A stretch of 64,000 nt of DNA from Desulfomonile tiedjei. Its GTDB lineage: Bacteria > Desulfobacterota > Desulfomonilia > Desulfomonilales > Desulfomonilaceae. Every line of letters begins with the position of its first letter. Positions within the stretch are counted from its first letter, which is position 1. The stretch is from contig JACRDF010000025.1 in assembly GCA_016212925.1 (NCBI GenBank), forward strand, positions 248,001 through 312,000, written 5' to 3'. Below the pieces are notes generated by a model. That model made no database searches. It was not told the DNA's origin and saw only the letters and a list, made by a program, of their open reading frames with translations. Positions 48,757-56,790 of the stretch are shown piece by piece. The position numbers and the translations under genes are program-made.

Positions 48757-48891
48757 TGTCATTACGAGGAGTGAGACGACGAAGCAATCTCATCTTCGGT
48801 GGGACCGGCATCTTGCCGGTCATTGAAATTGACAGGCGAGACGCCTGTCCCACCAATAGAGATTGCTTAAGGCTACGCCCTCGCAATGACA
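48757..48891. repeat. GTCATTGCGAGGAG repeat, copy 4, interrupted
   Basis: TGTCATTACGAGGAGTGAGA at the left mirrors CCTCGCAATGACA at the right, as in the other copies, but a second repeat (48798-48854) occupies the middle, lengthening it to 135 bases. Confidence 0.8.
48798..48854. repeat. GACAGGC/GACCGGC two-hairpin repeat, copy 2 (nested)
   Basis: Begins GGTGGGACCGGCATCTTGCC and ends GACGCCTGTCCCACC; hairpins GACCGGCATCTTGCCGGTC and GACAGGCGAGACGCCTGTC. It lies inside the repeat at 48757-48891. Confidence 0.8.
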
Positions 48892-48989
48892 TGTTCGCTG
48901 TATTCGGAATGATCAAGCGGAGCTAAAGGAATAATCCATTTGTAAATGAATCTATCGACCGAACGCGGTTGCACTTTACGGGAGGAACA

Positions 48990-49628
48990 ATGACAGACGA
49001 GCCGTCGGATACCATTTTGGGCGCGTACAGTGATGAAGAAGTGGCTGAACTGGAAAAGAATGTTGTGGCCATGCCCGATTCCGCGCCTGCACATTACAAT
49101 CTCGGATTGGCTATGGCTCAGCGAGGCGAGTGGGACGGCAGTATAGACGAATTTCGTAAGGCCTTGAAGCTGAAACCCGGCTTTGAAGAGGCTCGCGTAA
49201 ACCTGGCAGTGGTGCTTCTCCAAAAAGGGGACCTTGACGGCTGCATACAAGAAAGTTTGAAAGCGCTGGAGTTTAGGCCCGATCTTGTACAAGCGTGTAT
49301 TAACATCGGTATTGCGTTCACACGCAAGGGGATGATGGAGCCGGCAATTCAAAGTTTTGAGAAAGCCCTCCGGATTGATCCAAATTCCGCTTCGGCCCAT
49401 CTGAACATCGGAAATACTTATTTGGCGCTGGATGACCTTGACAAGAGCATAGAACACTTCACCCGTGCCGTAGATTTGATGGACGGGTTTGCCATGGCGC
49501 ATAACAACCTTGCCGTTGCTTTGTACCACAAGGGGAAGAAAGAAAAAGCCAAGCATCACGTCTACCGGGCCAAAGATCTGGGGTATCCGGTTCATGAGGA
49601 TTTCCTCAAGGCAATTGAACAGGCCTGA
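48990..49628 (+). CDS. TPR-repeat protein
   Basis: A 212-residue soluble protein made of five or so tetratricopeptide repeats (APAHYNLGLAMAQRGEWDGSI, PNSASAHLNIGNTYLALDDL, AMAHNNLAVALYHKGKKEKA). No signal peptide. TPR proteins serve as docking scaffolds; the partner is not evident. The ATG at 48990 follows GGGAGGAAC; an earlier in-frame GTG-type start has no site. Confidence 0.85.
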   Translation: MTDEPSDTILGAYSDEEVAELEKNVVAMPDSAPAHYNLGLAMAQRGEWDGSIDEFRKALKLKPGFEEARVNLAVVLLQKGDLDGCIQESLKALEFRPDLVQACINIGIAFTRKGMMEPAIQSFEKALRIDPNSASAHLNIGNTYLALDDLDKSIEHFTRAVDLMDGFAMAHNNLAVALYHKGKKEKAKHHVYRAKDLGYPVHEDFLKAIEQA

Positions 49629-49755
49629 TACCGATCTGCGATCAAATAAGCGATACTAGCATGGACAGAGGGGGAGAGGCGTCTCAAGACTCATCCAACT
49701 GGTAGAATAGTGTTACGGGGACGGCAATTGTCCCTTCTGGGTGGCTCGGACGTTC

Positions 49756-49826
49756 GGTGGGACAGGCTTCCAGCCTGTCTATTAGAATGATCGGCAATCC
49801 CGCGTTCTGCGCGGGACGGTCCCACC
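49756..49826. repeat. GACAGGC/GACCGGC two-hairpin repeat, copy 3
   Basis: Starts GGTGGGACAGGCTTCCAGCC and ends GGGACGGTCCCACC. Between the two ends the second hairpin is enlarged by CCCGCGTTCTGCGCGGG, itself a hairpin. Confidence 0.75.
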
Positions 49827-50232
49827 CGCAGGTCGCGAAGCGACAAGAGGTGTATTTTCTGCGCGCCGTTCCAGCAGCGAGCTAAAGACGATCCCCTATC
49901 CATGAGCGAGCACCTCCTGTTCCTTCGGAACCCGGCAGTGGCCTCCAGGTCACCCGGCATAGCGCGATTTCTCCGCGCCGATGAATTCTGAAACAGCCTC
50001 GAGACACCGGCGCGTACCGTAATAGAGTACCTGTCGCGCGCGCCGCGGGATGCCGGCCATGCTTCCGCGCGTGAAAGCATATGGCCGGGGGGGCGGGAGG
50101 AAATTGAATTGCTCCAGAAAAATAGATTAATAAACAAGCATAGTTGTTAACGCTACCGTTATAATTACATCTATATATATAATAACAAATTGATATTAGA
50201 TTAATTAATCAACATGGCAATCTAAATGTATG

Positions 50233-50260
50233 TTGCCTAATTCAATCAATTAATTATGAT
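50233..50260 (+). promoter_or_regulatory. Candidate promoter of the structured RNA
   Basis: TTGCCT and TATGAT, 16 bases apart, within AT-rich sequence. The start would be near 50267. Confidence 0.5.
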
Positions 50261-50266
50261 AGTTTC

Positions 50267-50388
50267 TTAAACTGTGATTCCGCGCGTAGATATCGGATTG
50301 ATAAATCAGGTTAGTACCAAGAGATGACATCCACTTTACAGCGGCACCCCGCGATGTCCCTGTTATCACGCGTGGATGAATCTTTTTT
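50267..50388 (+). ncRNA. Candidate structured small RNA
   Basis: About 120 bases. GATTC (50276) pairs with GAATC (50378) and CGCGT with ACGCG, closing the whole unit; TTTTTT follows at once (50383-50388). Inside are GACATC/GATGTC directly continued by GCGG/CCGC on one side (10 pairs with a 9-base bulge, loop CACC), and two small hairpins (GATT/AATC, GGT/ACC). No open frame explains it. I recognise no known RNA family. Confidence 0.45.
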
Positions 50389-50399
50389 ATAAAAAAAAC

Positions 50400-50520
50400 T
50401 TGACAAGTACGGGGTATCCCACTAGAAGGTCCTCACCTGCATCAGTCCTACCATATAAACCTTCCTGAGACTCTCGCCACGCATCCTACCCGATGCCCCG
50501 GAGGGGGTCCCGCCTTTTTT
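50400..50520 (+). promoter_or_regulatory. Second promoter-to-T-run segment before queA's end
   Basis: A perfect TTGACA (50400) is 17 bases from TAGAAG (50423), and GCCCCGGAGGGGG followed by TCCCGCC and seven T lies at 50495-50521. A short transcript between them is possible but the stem is small. Confidence 0.3.
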
Positions 50521-50534
50521 TGGGCCACATTTTA

Positions 50535-51671
50535 TTAATAATTACCAACTATTAGGCACGCATCACCATAACTGTAGAACCTGTATTCTTCCCGTACCGC
50601 TTCCTCGTACGCGCTCATAACAAACTCTGTCCCTCCAAAAGCACATACAAGCATCAGCAAAGTGGATCCCGGCAAATGGAAATTGGTCACGAGGCCCTGG
50701 ACCGCTTTAAAGGTGTAACCAGGTTTGAGAAAAAGCTCCGTGGCTCCCTTTCCCGGTGGCAATTTGCCGAGCGCGGCGGCTGATTCCAGCGCTCTGACTG
50801 TGGTCGTCCCCACCGCGATCACCCGCCGGTCCTCATGAAGGGCCTTTTGGATGGCTTCGGCTGTCTGATCCGGGATTTCGTAGAATTCCGGCTCCATTCG
50901 GTGCAGCCGAATGTCTTCGTTCCGGACCGGGACAAATGTCCCGGGCCCCACATGGAGGATTATAGGAACTACCCGGATGCCTTTGAGCGACAAGTCATGG
51001 AGCAGGTTTTCCGTGAAGTGAAGCCCTGCCGTGGGAGCGGCCACTGAGCCGGCAATTCTCGCGTATACCGTTTGATATCTGGATCTGTCGCGATCGAGAT
51101 CTCGGCTGTCTGTGCTTATGTACGGCGGGAGGGGAGGGGAACCGTATTTTTCAAGGAAGCCCAGCAGGCCTTCCTCAGGCACGGGGAAAATCATTTGAAC
51201 CCGGCCCGGGGAAACGGTTTCCGCTGCTGTCAGTTCAGGGCCGTTGTCCAGCGATATCCTGGTCTCGGGCTTTATCGGCTTGCTGCTTCTGGTGAGGCAC
51301 TCTCGGCAGGCCGATCCGTTAGAGTAAGACTTGTTGCAGCGGTTGGCCGGGTCCAAAACGAGCAGTTCCACACGGCCACCGCTGGGCTTGCGTCCGAAGA
51401 GGGCCGCGGGGGTAACACGGGTCTCATTGATTACAAGAAGATCCGATGGCAGCAGCAGGTCGGGGAGTTCTCTGAAAGAGTGATGACGCACTTCGCCCGT
51501 GTTGCGATGGAGGACCATCAAACGCGAGGCGTCTCTGACGCGGCTCGGCTCCTGTGCAATGAGGTTGTCGGGGAGTTGATACCGATAGGTGGAGAGGCGG
51601 TAAGGTGCGGGGATAGGATTCCGGGTTGATTCAGGATCGCTTTCTCCTTGATTCCTGGAAATTATCTTCAT
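50535..51671 (-). CDS. queA: S-adenosylmethionine:tRNA ribosyltransferase-isomerase
   Basis: Adds the epoxycyclopentanediol precursor to preQ1 in tRNA, the penultimate step of queuosine synthesis. The 378 residues show LSTYRYQLPDNLIAQEP, VINETRVTPAALFG, PTAGLHFTENLL, HVGPGTFVPVR and FHLPGSTLLMLV. Between residues 112 and 125 there is a C-X9-C-X2-C cluster I do not expect in this family. The ATG at 51671 overlaps the stop of the upstream gene by four bases. tgt is not in the window. Confidence 0.94.
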   Translation of the reverse strand: MKIISRNQGESDPESTRNPIPAPYRLSTYRYQLPDNLIAQEPSRVRDASRLMVLHRNTGEVRHHSFRELPDLLLPSDLLVINETRVTPAALFGRKPSGGRVELLVLDPANRCNKSYSNGSACRECLTRSSKPIKPETRISLDNGPELTAAETVSPGRVQMIFPVPEEGLLGFLEKYGSPPLPPYISTDSRDLDRDRSRYQTVYARIAGSVAAPTAGLHFTENLLHDLSLKGIRVVPIILHVGPGTFVPVRNEDIRLHRMEPEFYEIPDQTAEAIQKALHEDRRVIAVGTTTVRALESAAALGKLPPGKGATELFLKPGYTFKAVQGLVTNFHLPGSTLLMLVCAFGGTEFVMSAYEEAVREEYRFYSYGDACLIVGNY

Positions 51672-51871
51672 AGATAACACAGCCCGTTTCGGGCAAGGTA
51701 GACTATCAGCACCCCGATAGCTATTGTTAGCCCGCCCATGACCCGCAGAGTGGTATCGTCCTGTTCCTGGACGTATTGCATGAACGCCTTCATTTTCTCG
51801 GGAAAGCCAAAGTAAGGCATGCCTTCAATAACAAGCACCATTCCAAGGACGCACAAAAAATATTCCAACAT
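51668..51871 (-). CDS. DUF2065-like small membrane protein
   Basis: A 67-residue protein with two membrane helices (LEYFLCVLGMVLVIEGMPYF and MGGLTIAIGVLIVYLARNGL) around the short PEKMKAFMQYV segment, matching the DUF2065 pattern. Function unknown. It is coupled to queA by ATGA overlap and follows the DUF1189-like gene after 10 bases. Confidence 0.8.
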   Translation of the reverse strand: MLEYFLCVLGMVLVIEGMPYFGFPEKMKAFMQYVQEQDDTTLRVMGGLTIAIGVLIVYLARNGLCYL

Positions 51872-51881
51872 GGTATCGCCT

Positions 51882-52661
51882 TTACGAAGGGGTGAGCCCT
51901 GCGGTCGGGTCGGTCTGCCTCTCGGGGCTCCGGACTAGATCTCTGACCGCCAGGCATAGGAGTACTATATACAGGCCGAAATAGAGGACAAACGCGAAGG
52001 GGAGCCGAGTATCCGCGAATTGAACCAGGGTATCCAGGAGCACAGGAGGTATCATGGCGATGGCCGCGATCTTCATCGCTTGTCCAAACGTGAGTGCAAC
52101 CGAGTAGGTTTGCGCTCCGAAATACGGGATAAGGCCTAAAATCAGCACTTGTAACGGTTTCATCAGTAAAAAATAAAGGATCACCACAATTGTGCCGTAC
52201 CAAATCACTGTGGGCAAGAATTGGTCCAGCAAGTCCTGAAGATTCCGCGAATTGAAGACGAAATCCGGCATGTCTTTCAGCGAGATGATTCGAATCTGAC
52301 CTCGATCCTTGGTGACAAGGCTTTCTCCCGTCAGCACAACCCCGGAGTCGGCCTCCTTCAGGTAATTCGGGGCCTCGTTCTCCTTGCCGTCTCGAGTGTC
52401 GATGACTATTGCCACGTCCTTTTCACCGCCTGTGTCTATGATATATGGCTGCTTTTCCCGTATGGACGCGTGGCCGTTCTTGAAGGTGATTTGCGGGAGC
52501 GTGACATCGTATTTCTCGACCGCCCAATTAAGGAAGGATTCAAGCCTCGGAGCGTTTGCCCACACAAGACCGAATGCGCTAATAGCCGCACAGAAGAGTA
52601 CGGCAGCAATCGCTACTACAGCAGATTGCGCACAAATCCATCTAGCAATTCCTCGAGTCAT
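51882..52661 (-). CDS. DUF1189-like membrane protein
   Basis: A 259-residue membrane protein: one N-terminal helix (VVAIAAVLFCAAISAFGLVW), an outside domain of about 110 residues (ITFKNGHASIREKQPYIID, VAIVIDTRDG, SLVTKDRGQIRIISL), and four further helices at the end. The layout and the outside-domain motifs fit DUF1189, whose members are thought to concern the maltose system in Firmicutes; no such link is visible here. It heads the operon with the DUF2065 gene and queA. Confidence 0.75.
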   Translation of the reverse strand: MTRGIARWICAQSAVVAIAAVLFCAAISAFGLVWANAPRLESFLNWAVEKYDVTLPQITFKNGHASIREKQPYIIDTGGEKDVAIVIDTRDGKENEAPNYLKEADSGVVLTGESLVTKDRGQIRIISLKDMPDFVFNSRNLQDLLDQFLPTVIWYGTIVVILYFLLMKPLQVLILGLIPYFGAQTYSVALTFGQAMKIAAIAMIPPVLLDTLVQFADTRLPFAFVLYFGLYIVLLCLAVRDLVRSPERQTDPTAGLTPS

Positions 52662-52718
52662 GTGCTTATTCCTTGCCTGGAACCAGCCTCAATCCTGACC
52701 TAATCGGACAATCTCACA

Positions 52719-53477
52719 TCATGCTGTAGGTTCAACGTCGCCGGACGCAATTCTTATCAGGCTGCCCCGGTCGTCTCTCAACAGAAGAGATCCGTCCGCA
52801 TCTATACCCTCTGCAATTCCGGACCCCTCCTCGTGAACCAGGACCAAACCCCGGTGGGCCCAGCGGGCGTCCCAGAGGTCGGGAACGAATCCGCAGCCTT
52901 CTCTTTGTACTCGGTCATATAGATGCCCCAAAGCTCTCAGAAGTTCCCGCGCGACTTCCTCAAGGTCGGATTGCCTTCCCGTGACCGTCAACAATGACGT
53001 TACCGAGGAACGCAAATCGTGCGGAAAATCACTTTTCACCGAGTTCACGTTCAAACCGATTCCGATGATCACAAATTCGACGGTGTTGCTGTTGATCGAG
53101 GCTTCCGACAGTATGCCCGATATTTTTTGACCCTGCACCAGCACGTCGTTGGGCCATTTCAATTCCGCTCGTGGAACACCTCTGCTTTCAACGGTTTCTG
53201 CGACGGCCACTGCCGCCGCGAGCCCCAAAAGAGGGGCTTCCTTTGCCGCGACACGAGGTCTGAGTATCACGGACAAGGCCAGGTTCCTCCCTGGAGGTGA
53301 GATCCAGGTGTGGCCGGCCCTGCCTCTACCCAGAGTCTGGTTTAAGGCCATGATTGCGGTGCCGTCCGGTTCCCCCCGGACAGCCATCTCTCTGGCCAGG
53401 TCCTGGGTCGATTCCGCTTCCTGATAGATTGTGAGTCTTCCGGTCAATTCAGCACTTGTTTTAGGGGGCTCTCGCAT
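52719..53477 (-). CDS. birA: Biotin-[acetyl-CoA-carboxylase] ligase
   Basis: Attaches biotin to carboxylases. The 252 residues are the catalytic and C-terminal domains only: ESTQDLAREMAVRGEPDGT, the GRGRAGHTWISPPGRNL biotinyl-AMP loop, LKWPNDVLVQGQKISGIL and GIGLNVN. The DNA-binding N-terminal domain of the E. coli repressor type is absent, as in many bacteria, so it should not act as a repressor. The ATG at 53477 follows CCAGGAA. Confidence 0.93.
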   Translation of the reverse strand: MREPPKTSAELTGRLTIYQEAESTQDLAREMAVRGEPDGTAIMALNQTLGRGRAGHTWISPPGRNLALSVILRPRVAAKEAPLLGLAAAVAVAETVESRGVPRAELKWPNDVLVQGQKISGILSEASINSNTVEFVIIGIGLNVNSVKSDFPHDLRSSVTSLLTVTGRQSDLEEVARELLRALGHLYDRVQREGCGFVPDLWDARWAHRGLVLVHEEGSGIAEGIDADGSLLLRDDRGSLIRIASGDVEPTA

Positions 53478-53571
53478 GAATTCCTGGTATCTAGAATTTG
53501 GAGGGGACCTTTCTGGCGTAATCCCGCGGGACACTGGACCTCTGGCCCACCTTCAAGAAACTCGATATTTT

Positions 53572-53650
53572 GCTCTCTGAGTCGCTTGCGCCGTTGGCGG
53601 AAGCGACTCAGAGAGCAGCATACAGAAGTTTTTGGGGAGGGGTGCGGGTA
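53572..53650 (-). repeat. Composite repeat: long hairpin plus palindrome remnant, copy 2
   Basis: Bases 53572-53616 form a 21-bp hairpin with one mismatch and a 3-base GTT loop (left arm CTCTCTGAGTCGCTTGCGCC). AGCAGCATACAGAAG and TTTTTGGGGAGGGGTGCGGG follow as in the copy at 46537. Several changed bases in the left arm are matched by changes in the right arm. Confidence 0.75.
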
Positions 53651-53787
53651 CCCTCGGCGGGCGGCCACATCTTCCTTCGAGTCGCCCCGGTTACCACAGC
53701 GGTTGAGCCGGCACAAAGACGGATTATCTCCCTGCGCGCAGCAGTTGTTACAAAAAGGGCCTCCCCGCAATTCCTTCGTTCCGAGCC

Positions 53788-56457
53788 TCAAGCTCCCTTG
53801 AGGCTGCGCATTTTTTGCAGCCCGTCACCGAGGCCTGAGAGTTTCGCGGACAGTTCCGCACGCTTTTCCTGCTGTTTTTCGACAGCCTCAGGATTAGCGC
53901 GTGAAAGGAAATTCTCGTTGGACAGCTTCTTGTCCACGGCCTCGAACTCTTTTTCGACTTTGGCCAATTCCTTTTCCAGCCTTGCGATTTCAGCGTCCGG
54001 GTCGACAATGCCCCCTAGAGGCACGTAGATTCGCATGTCTCCGACAACGGCTGTAGCCGACATGTGAGGCGGCTCCGTATTCTCGCCGGGCGACGCCACG
54101 CTCAATTCGCTCATTCTTCCTAGCAGGATAACCATTTCGCTATTGGATGTCACAAGCGTACGTTCGTTTTCGGATGATGGAACGGCAAGCACGCGCAGGG
54201 CCTTTGACGGGGGCAGATTCATTTCGGCTCTGATACTGCGCACCGCGGTGATCAAGCCCATGAGTGTCCCCATATGGCGTTCGGCCTCATCATCTACTTT
54301 GGAATCATCATAAGCCGGGAAGGGGCCGCGCATTATGGTTTCACCGTGAGCCGGAACCTTGGAAGCTATTTCTTCGGTGATGAACGGTATAAACGGGTGA
54401 AGCAGGCGCAACAATGAATCCAGCACGTGGTGCAGTACGGCCGCGGCGCGGCGGGTCTCCTCCGGGACGCTGCCATTTAGAGGTATCTTTGCCTCTTCAA
54501 TGTACCAGTCGCAGAACTCATGCCATGTGAAGTGATAGAGCGTCTGGGCTGCATCATTGAATCTATAGGTCTCAATAGCCTGATGAACCTCCTGGCTGGT
54601 TTTATTGAGTCGCGAGAGGATCCATCGCTCCGTAAGAGAGAAGTCCGAAAACCTATCCAAGGAAAAATCCGCGGGGTTCTCATCGAGGTACGGCAATGCA
54701 AATCGGGCCGCATTCCATATCTTGTTCATGAAATTGCGATAGCCTTCGATGCGTGATTCCGACAACCGTATGTCTCGACCCTGAGCCGCCAGCGCAGCCA
54801 AAGTGAAGCGGAACGCGTCGGTCCCAAATTTATCCATCACCATTAGGGGGTCGATGACATTTCCCAGGGACTTGCTCATTTTCTTGCCCTGCTCGTCCCT
54901 CACCAGGGCGTGGATGTAAACGTCCTTGAACGGGACGTCGTTCATGAACTTCAGCCCCATCATCATCATCCTGGCAACCCAGAAGAAGAGAATGTCAAAC
55001 CCGGTAACGAGGCAGGACGTGGGATAAAAGGTTCCCAGCAAGGGCGTGTTGTCAGGCCAACCCATAGTAGAAAACGGCCATAAAGCCGACGAAAACCATG
55101 TGTCGAGAACGTCGCTTTCCTGGACCAGCCGTGAGCCTTTACATGACGGGCATTCCTTGGGATCTTCCCGTGCCACGATCACTTCGTTGCAGTCCTGACA
55201 GGTCCACGCGGGTATTCTATGCCCCCACCAGATCTGCCGGGAAATGCACCAATCCCGGATGTTGTTCATCCACTCGTAGTAGGTCTTTGTCCAGTGTTCG
55301 GGAATGATTCGCGTGCGCCCGTCTTGAACGGCTTTGAGTGCTTGCTCGGCCAGGGGGGCCACTTTTACGAACCATTGTTTGGATATGAGCGGTTCCACCA
55401 CTTCTTTGCAACGGTAGCACCTTCCAAGGCTTACCACGTAGGGCTCTATCTTGACGAGGTATCCCTTTTGTTCGAGTTCCGCCACGATGGCGTTTCGGCA
55501 ATCATAGCGATCCATTCCCGCGAAATGGATGCCGTTTTCGTTTATCCGCCCTTGCGGGTCCATGATGGTGACATGTTCCAGGTTGTGCCTAAGGGAAAGC
55601 TCAAAGTCAGTTAAGTCGTGGGAAGGGGTCACCTTAAGCGCGCCGGTCCCGAACTCTGTGGCTACAATAGGATCGGCTATGATCCGCAACCGTCGGCCTA
55701 CCGTCGGCAGGATGGCGTATTTTCCTATCAAGTGAGAGTAACGCTTGTCTTCCGGATTGACCGCCACCGCGGTGTCCCCCAGCATGGTCTCCGGCCGGGT
55801 GGTGGCCACAATCACCGACTCCTCCGAATTCTCAATCGGGTAACGGATGTGCCACAAATGTCCCTGGGCGTCGTGATGTTCCACTTCCAGGTCCGACAAC
55901 GCGGTATGGCATCGCGGGCACCAGTTGACGATGTAGTCTCCCCTGTAGATGAGGCCCTCTTCGTAAAGACGAACGAAGACCTCTCGGACCGCACGTGAGA
56001 GCCCTTTGTCCATCGTGAAGCGCTCTCGAACCCAGTCACAAGACGACCCAAGCCTTTTGAGCTGATTTATAATGACTCCGCCCGAATGATGCCGCCAGTC
56101 CCACACTCGCTCGATGAATTTGTCTCTGCCCAGGTCTTCACGCTTGAGCCCTTGCTCCGCGAGTTGCCGCTCCACCACGTTTTGAGTGGCTATGCCCGCA
56201 TGATCCGTGCCGGGCATCCAAAGAGTGTTGAAGCCGTTCATGCGCTTGTAACGGATCAAGATGTCCTGAAGCGTGTTGTTCAAGGCATGACCCATATGGA
56301 GGGACCCGGTAACATTGGGAGGCGGGATGACTATTGAATATTCCTTGCCGGTTTTATTGTCGCCTGCGTGAAAAAGCTGCTTTTCTTCCCAGAACGCGTA
56401 CCATCTTTTTTCGATTTCCGCTGGTTCGTACGCCTTGGGTAACAGATCCTGCCCCAT
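53788..56457 (-). CDS. valS: Valyl-tRNA synthetase
   Basis: Charges tRNA-Val. The 889-residue class I enzyme has HMGH at residues 54-57 in place of HIGH, the editing domain in the first half, KMSKS (GKKMSKSLGNVIDP) near residue 527, an anticodon-binding domain, and the C-terminal coiled-coil arm (EIARLEKELAKVEKEFEAVDKK). The start LLPKAYEPAEIEKRWYAFWE is standard. A perfect 8-bp hairpin (GCCTCAAG/CTTGAGGC) spans its stop codon. Confidence 0.97.
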   Translation of the reverse strand: MGQDLLPKAYEPAEIEKRWYAFWEEKQLFHAGDNKTGKEYSIVIPPPNVTGSLHMGHALNNTLQDILIRYKRMNGFNTLWMPGTDHAGIATQNVVERQLAEQGLKREDLGRDKFIERVWDWRHHSGGVIINQLKRLGSSCDWVRERFTMDKGLSRAVREVFVRLYEEGLIYRGDYIVNWCPRCHTALSDLEVEHHDAQGHLWHIRYPIENSEESVIVATTRPETMLGDTAVAVNPEDKRYSHLIGKYAILPTVGRRLRIIADPIVATEFGTGALKVTPSHDLTDFELSLRHNLEHVTIMDPQGRINENGIHFAGMDRYDCRNAIVAELEQKGYLVKIEPYVVSLGRCYRCKEVVEPLISKQWFVKVAPLAEQALKAVQDGRTRIIPEHWTKTYYEWMNNIRDWCISRQIWWGHRIPAWTCQDCNEVIVAREDPKECPSCKGSRLVQESDVLDTWFSSALWPFSTMGWPDNTPLLGTFYPTSCLVTGFDILFFWVARMMMMGLKFMNDVPFKDVYIHALVRDEQGKKMSKSLGNVIDPLMVMDKFGTDAFRFTLAALAAQGRDIRLSESRIEGYRNFMNKIWNAARFALPYLDENPADFSLDRFSDFSLTERWILSRLNKTSQEVHQAIETYRFNDAAQTLYHFTWHEFCDWYIEEAKIPLNGSVPEETRRAAAVLHHVLDSLLRLLHPFIPFITEEIASKVPAHGETIMRGPFPAYDDSKVDDEAERHMGTLMGLITAVRSIRAEMNLPPSKALRVLAVPSSENERTLVTSNSEMVILLGRMSELSVASPGENTEPPHMSATAVVGDMRIYVPLGGIVDPDAEIARLEKELAKVEKEFEAVDKKLSNENFLSRANPEAVEKQQEKRAELSAKLSGLGDGLQKMRSLKGA

Positions 56458-56505
56458 TGAAAAGCTCCTCGATAATTTGTGTGGTTTCCTTAGAGGTAAT
56501 CGCTG

Positions 56506-56534
56506 ATAATAGCACTCGGCAGCCCCGAAGACAA
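56506..56534 (-). promoter_or_regulatory. Candidate promoter of valS
   Basis: On the minus strand TTGTCT is 17 bases from TATTAT, about 50 bases before the start codon. No T-box-like leader is seen. Confidence 0.45.
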
Positions 56535-56790
56535 CGATGTCATGGGCCGGCCGCGCCGTGCCTATTCTCTGCAGTGCGAAATTTCTTGCTCACGTGGGTG
56601 AAGCGTCCGCGGACACGTGAATGGTTACTCGGCACCTGCTATAAATGTTGACAATTCTCGCCTAGGCCGTTACACATCGAAAAGCATTGGTACCAGGCCC
56701 GGTCCCACCCGGCTTTACGAACCTCGGCTTTCGAGTCAGGCACTGGGCAAAGAAAACGCCTTTACTGAGCTTACTTGGAGCAGCAGCCTA

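Larger units (their letters stand above)
48378..48989. other. Gap with a terminator-like hairpin and nested repeats
   Basis: About 610 bases. A hairpin followed by seven T lies at 48645-48667 (plus strand) though no plus-strand gene precedes it. The right part is repeat copy 4 with another repeat inside. Confidence 0.5.
49629..50266. other. Gene-free stretch, AT-rich in its right part
   Basis: About 640 bases. It contains a repeat at 49756-49826. From about 50105 to 50280 the sequence turns to more than three quarters A+T (runs such as TCTATATATATAATAAC), very unlike the GC-rich surroundings. An open frame on the minus strand here looks random in composition. Confidence 0.55.

Noticed and set aside
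49691-50137. 148-codon open frame on the minus strand
   Set aside because: It runs through the repeat at 49756-49826 and has an Arg/Ser-rich random composition without a good start site.
52719-53477. BirA as a truncated pseudogene
   Set aside because: The missing N-terminal DNA-binding domain is common in monofunctional biotin ligases, and all catalytic motifs are intact.
53785-53804. Perfect hairpin at the valS stop as a terminator
   Set aside because: No T-run follows directly; the nearest one is some 35 bases further on.
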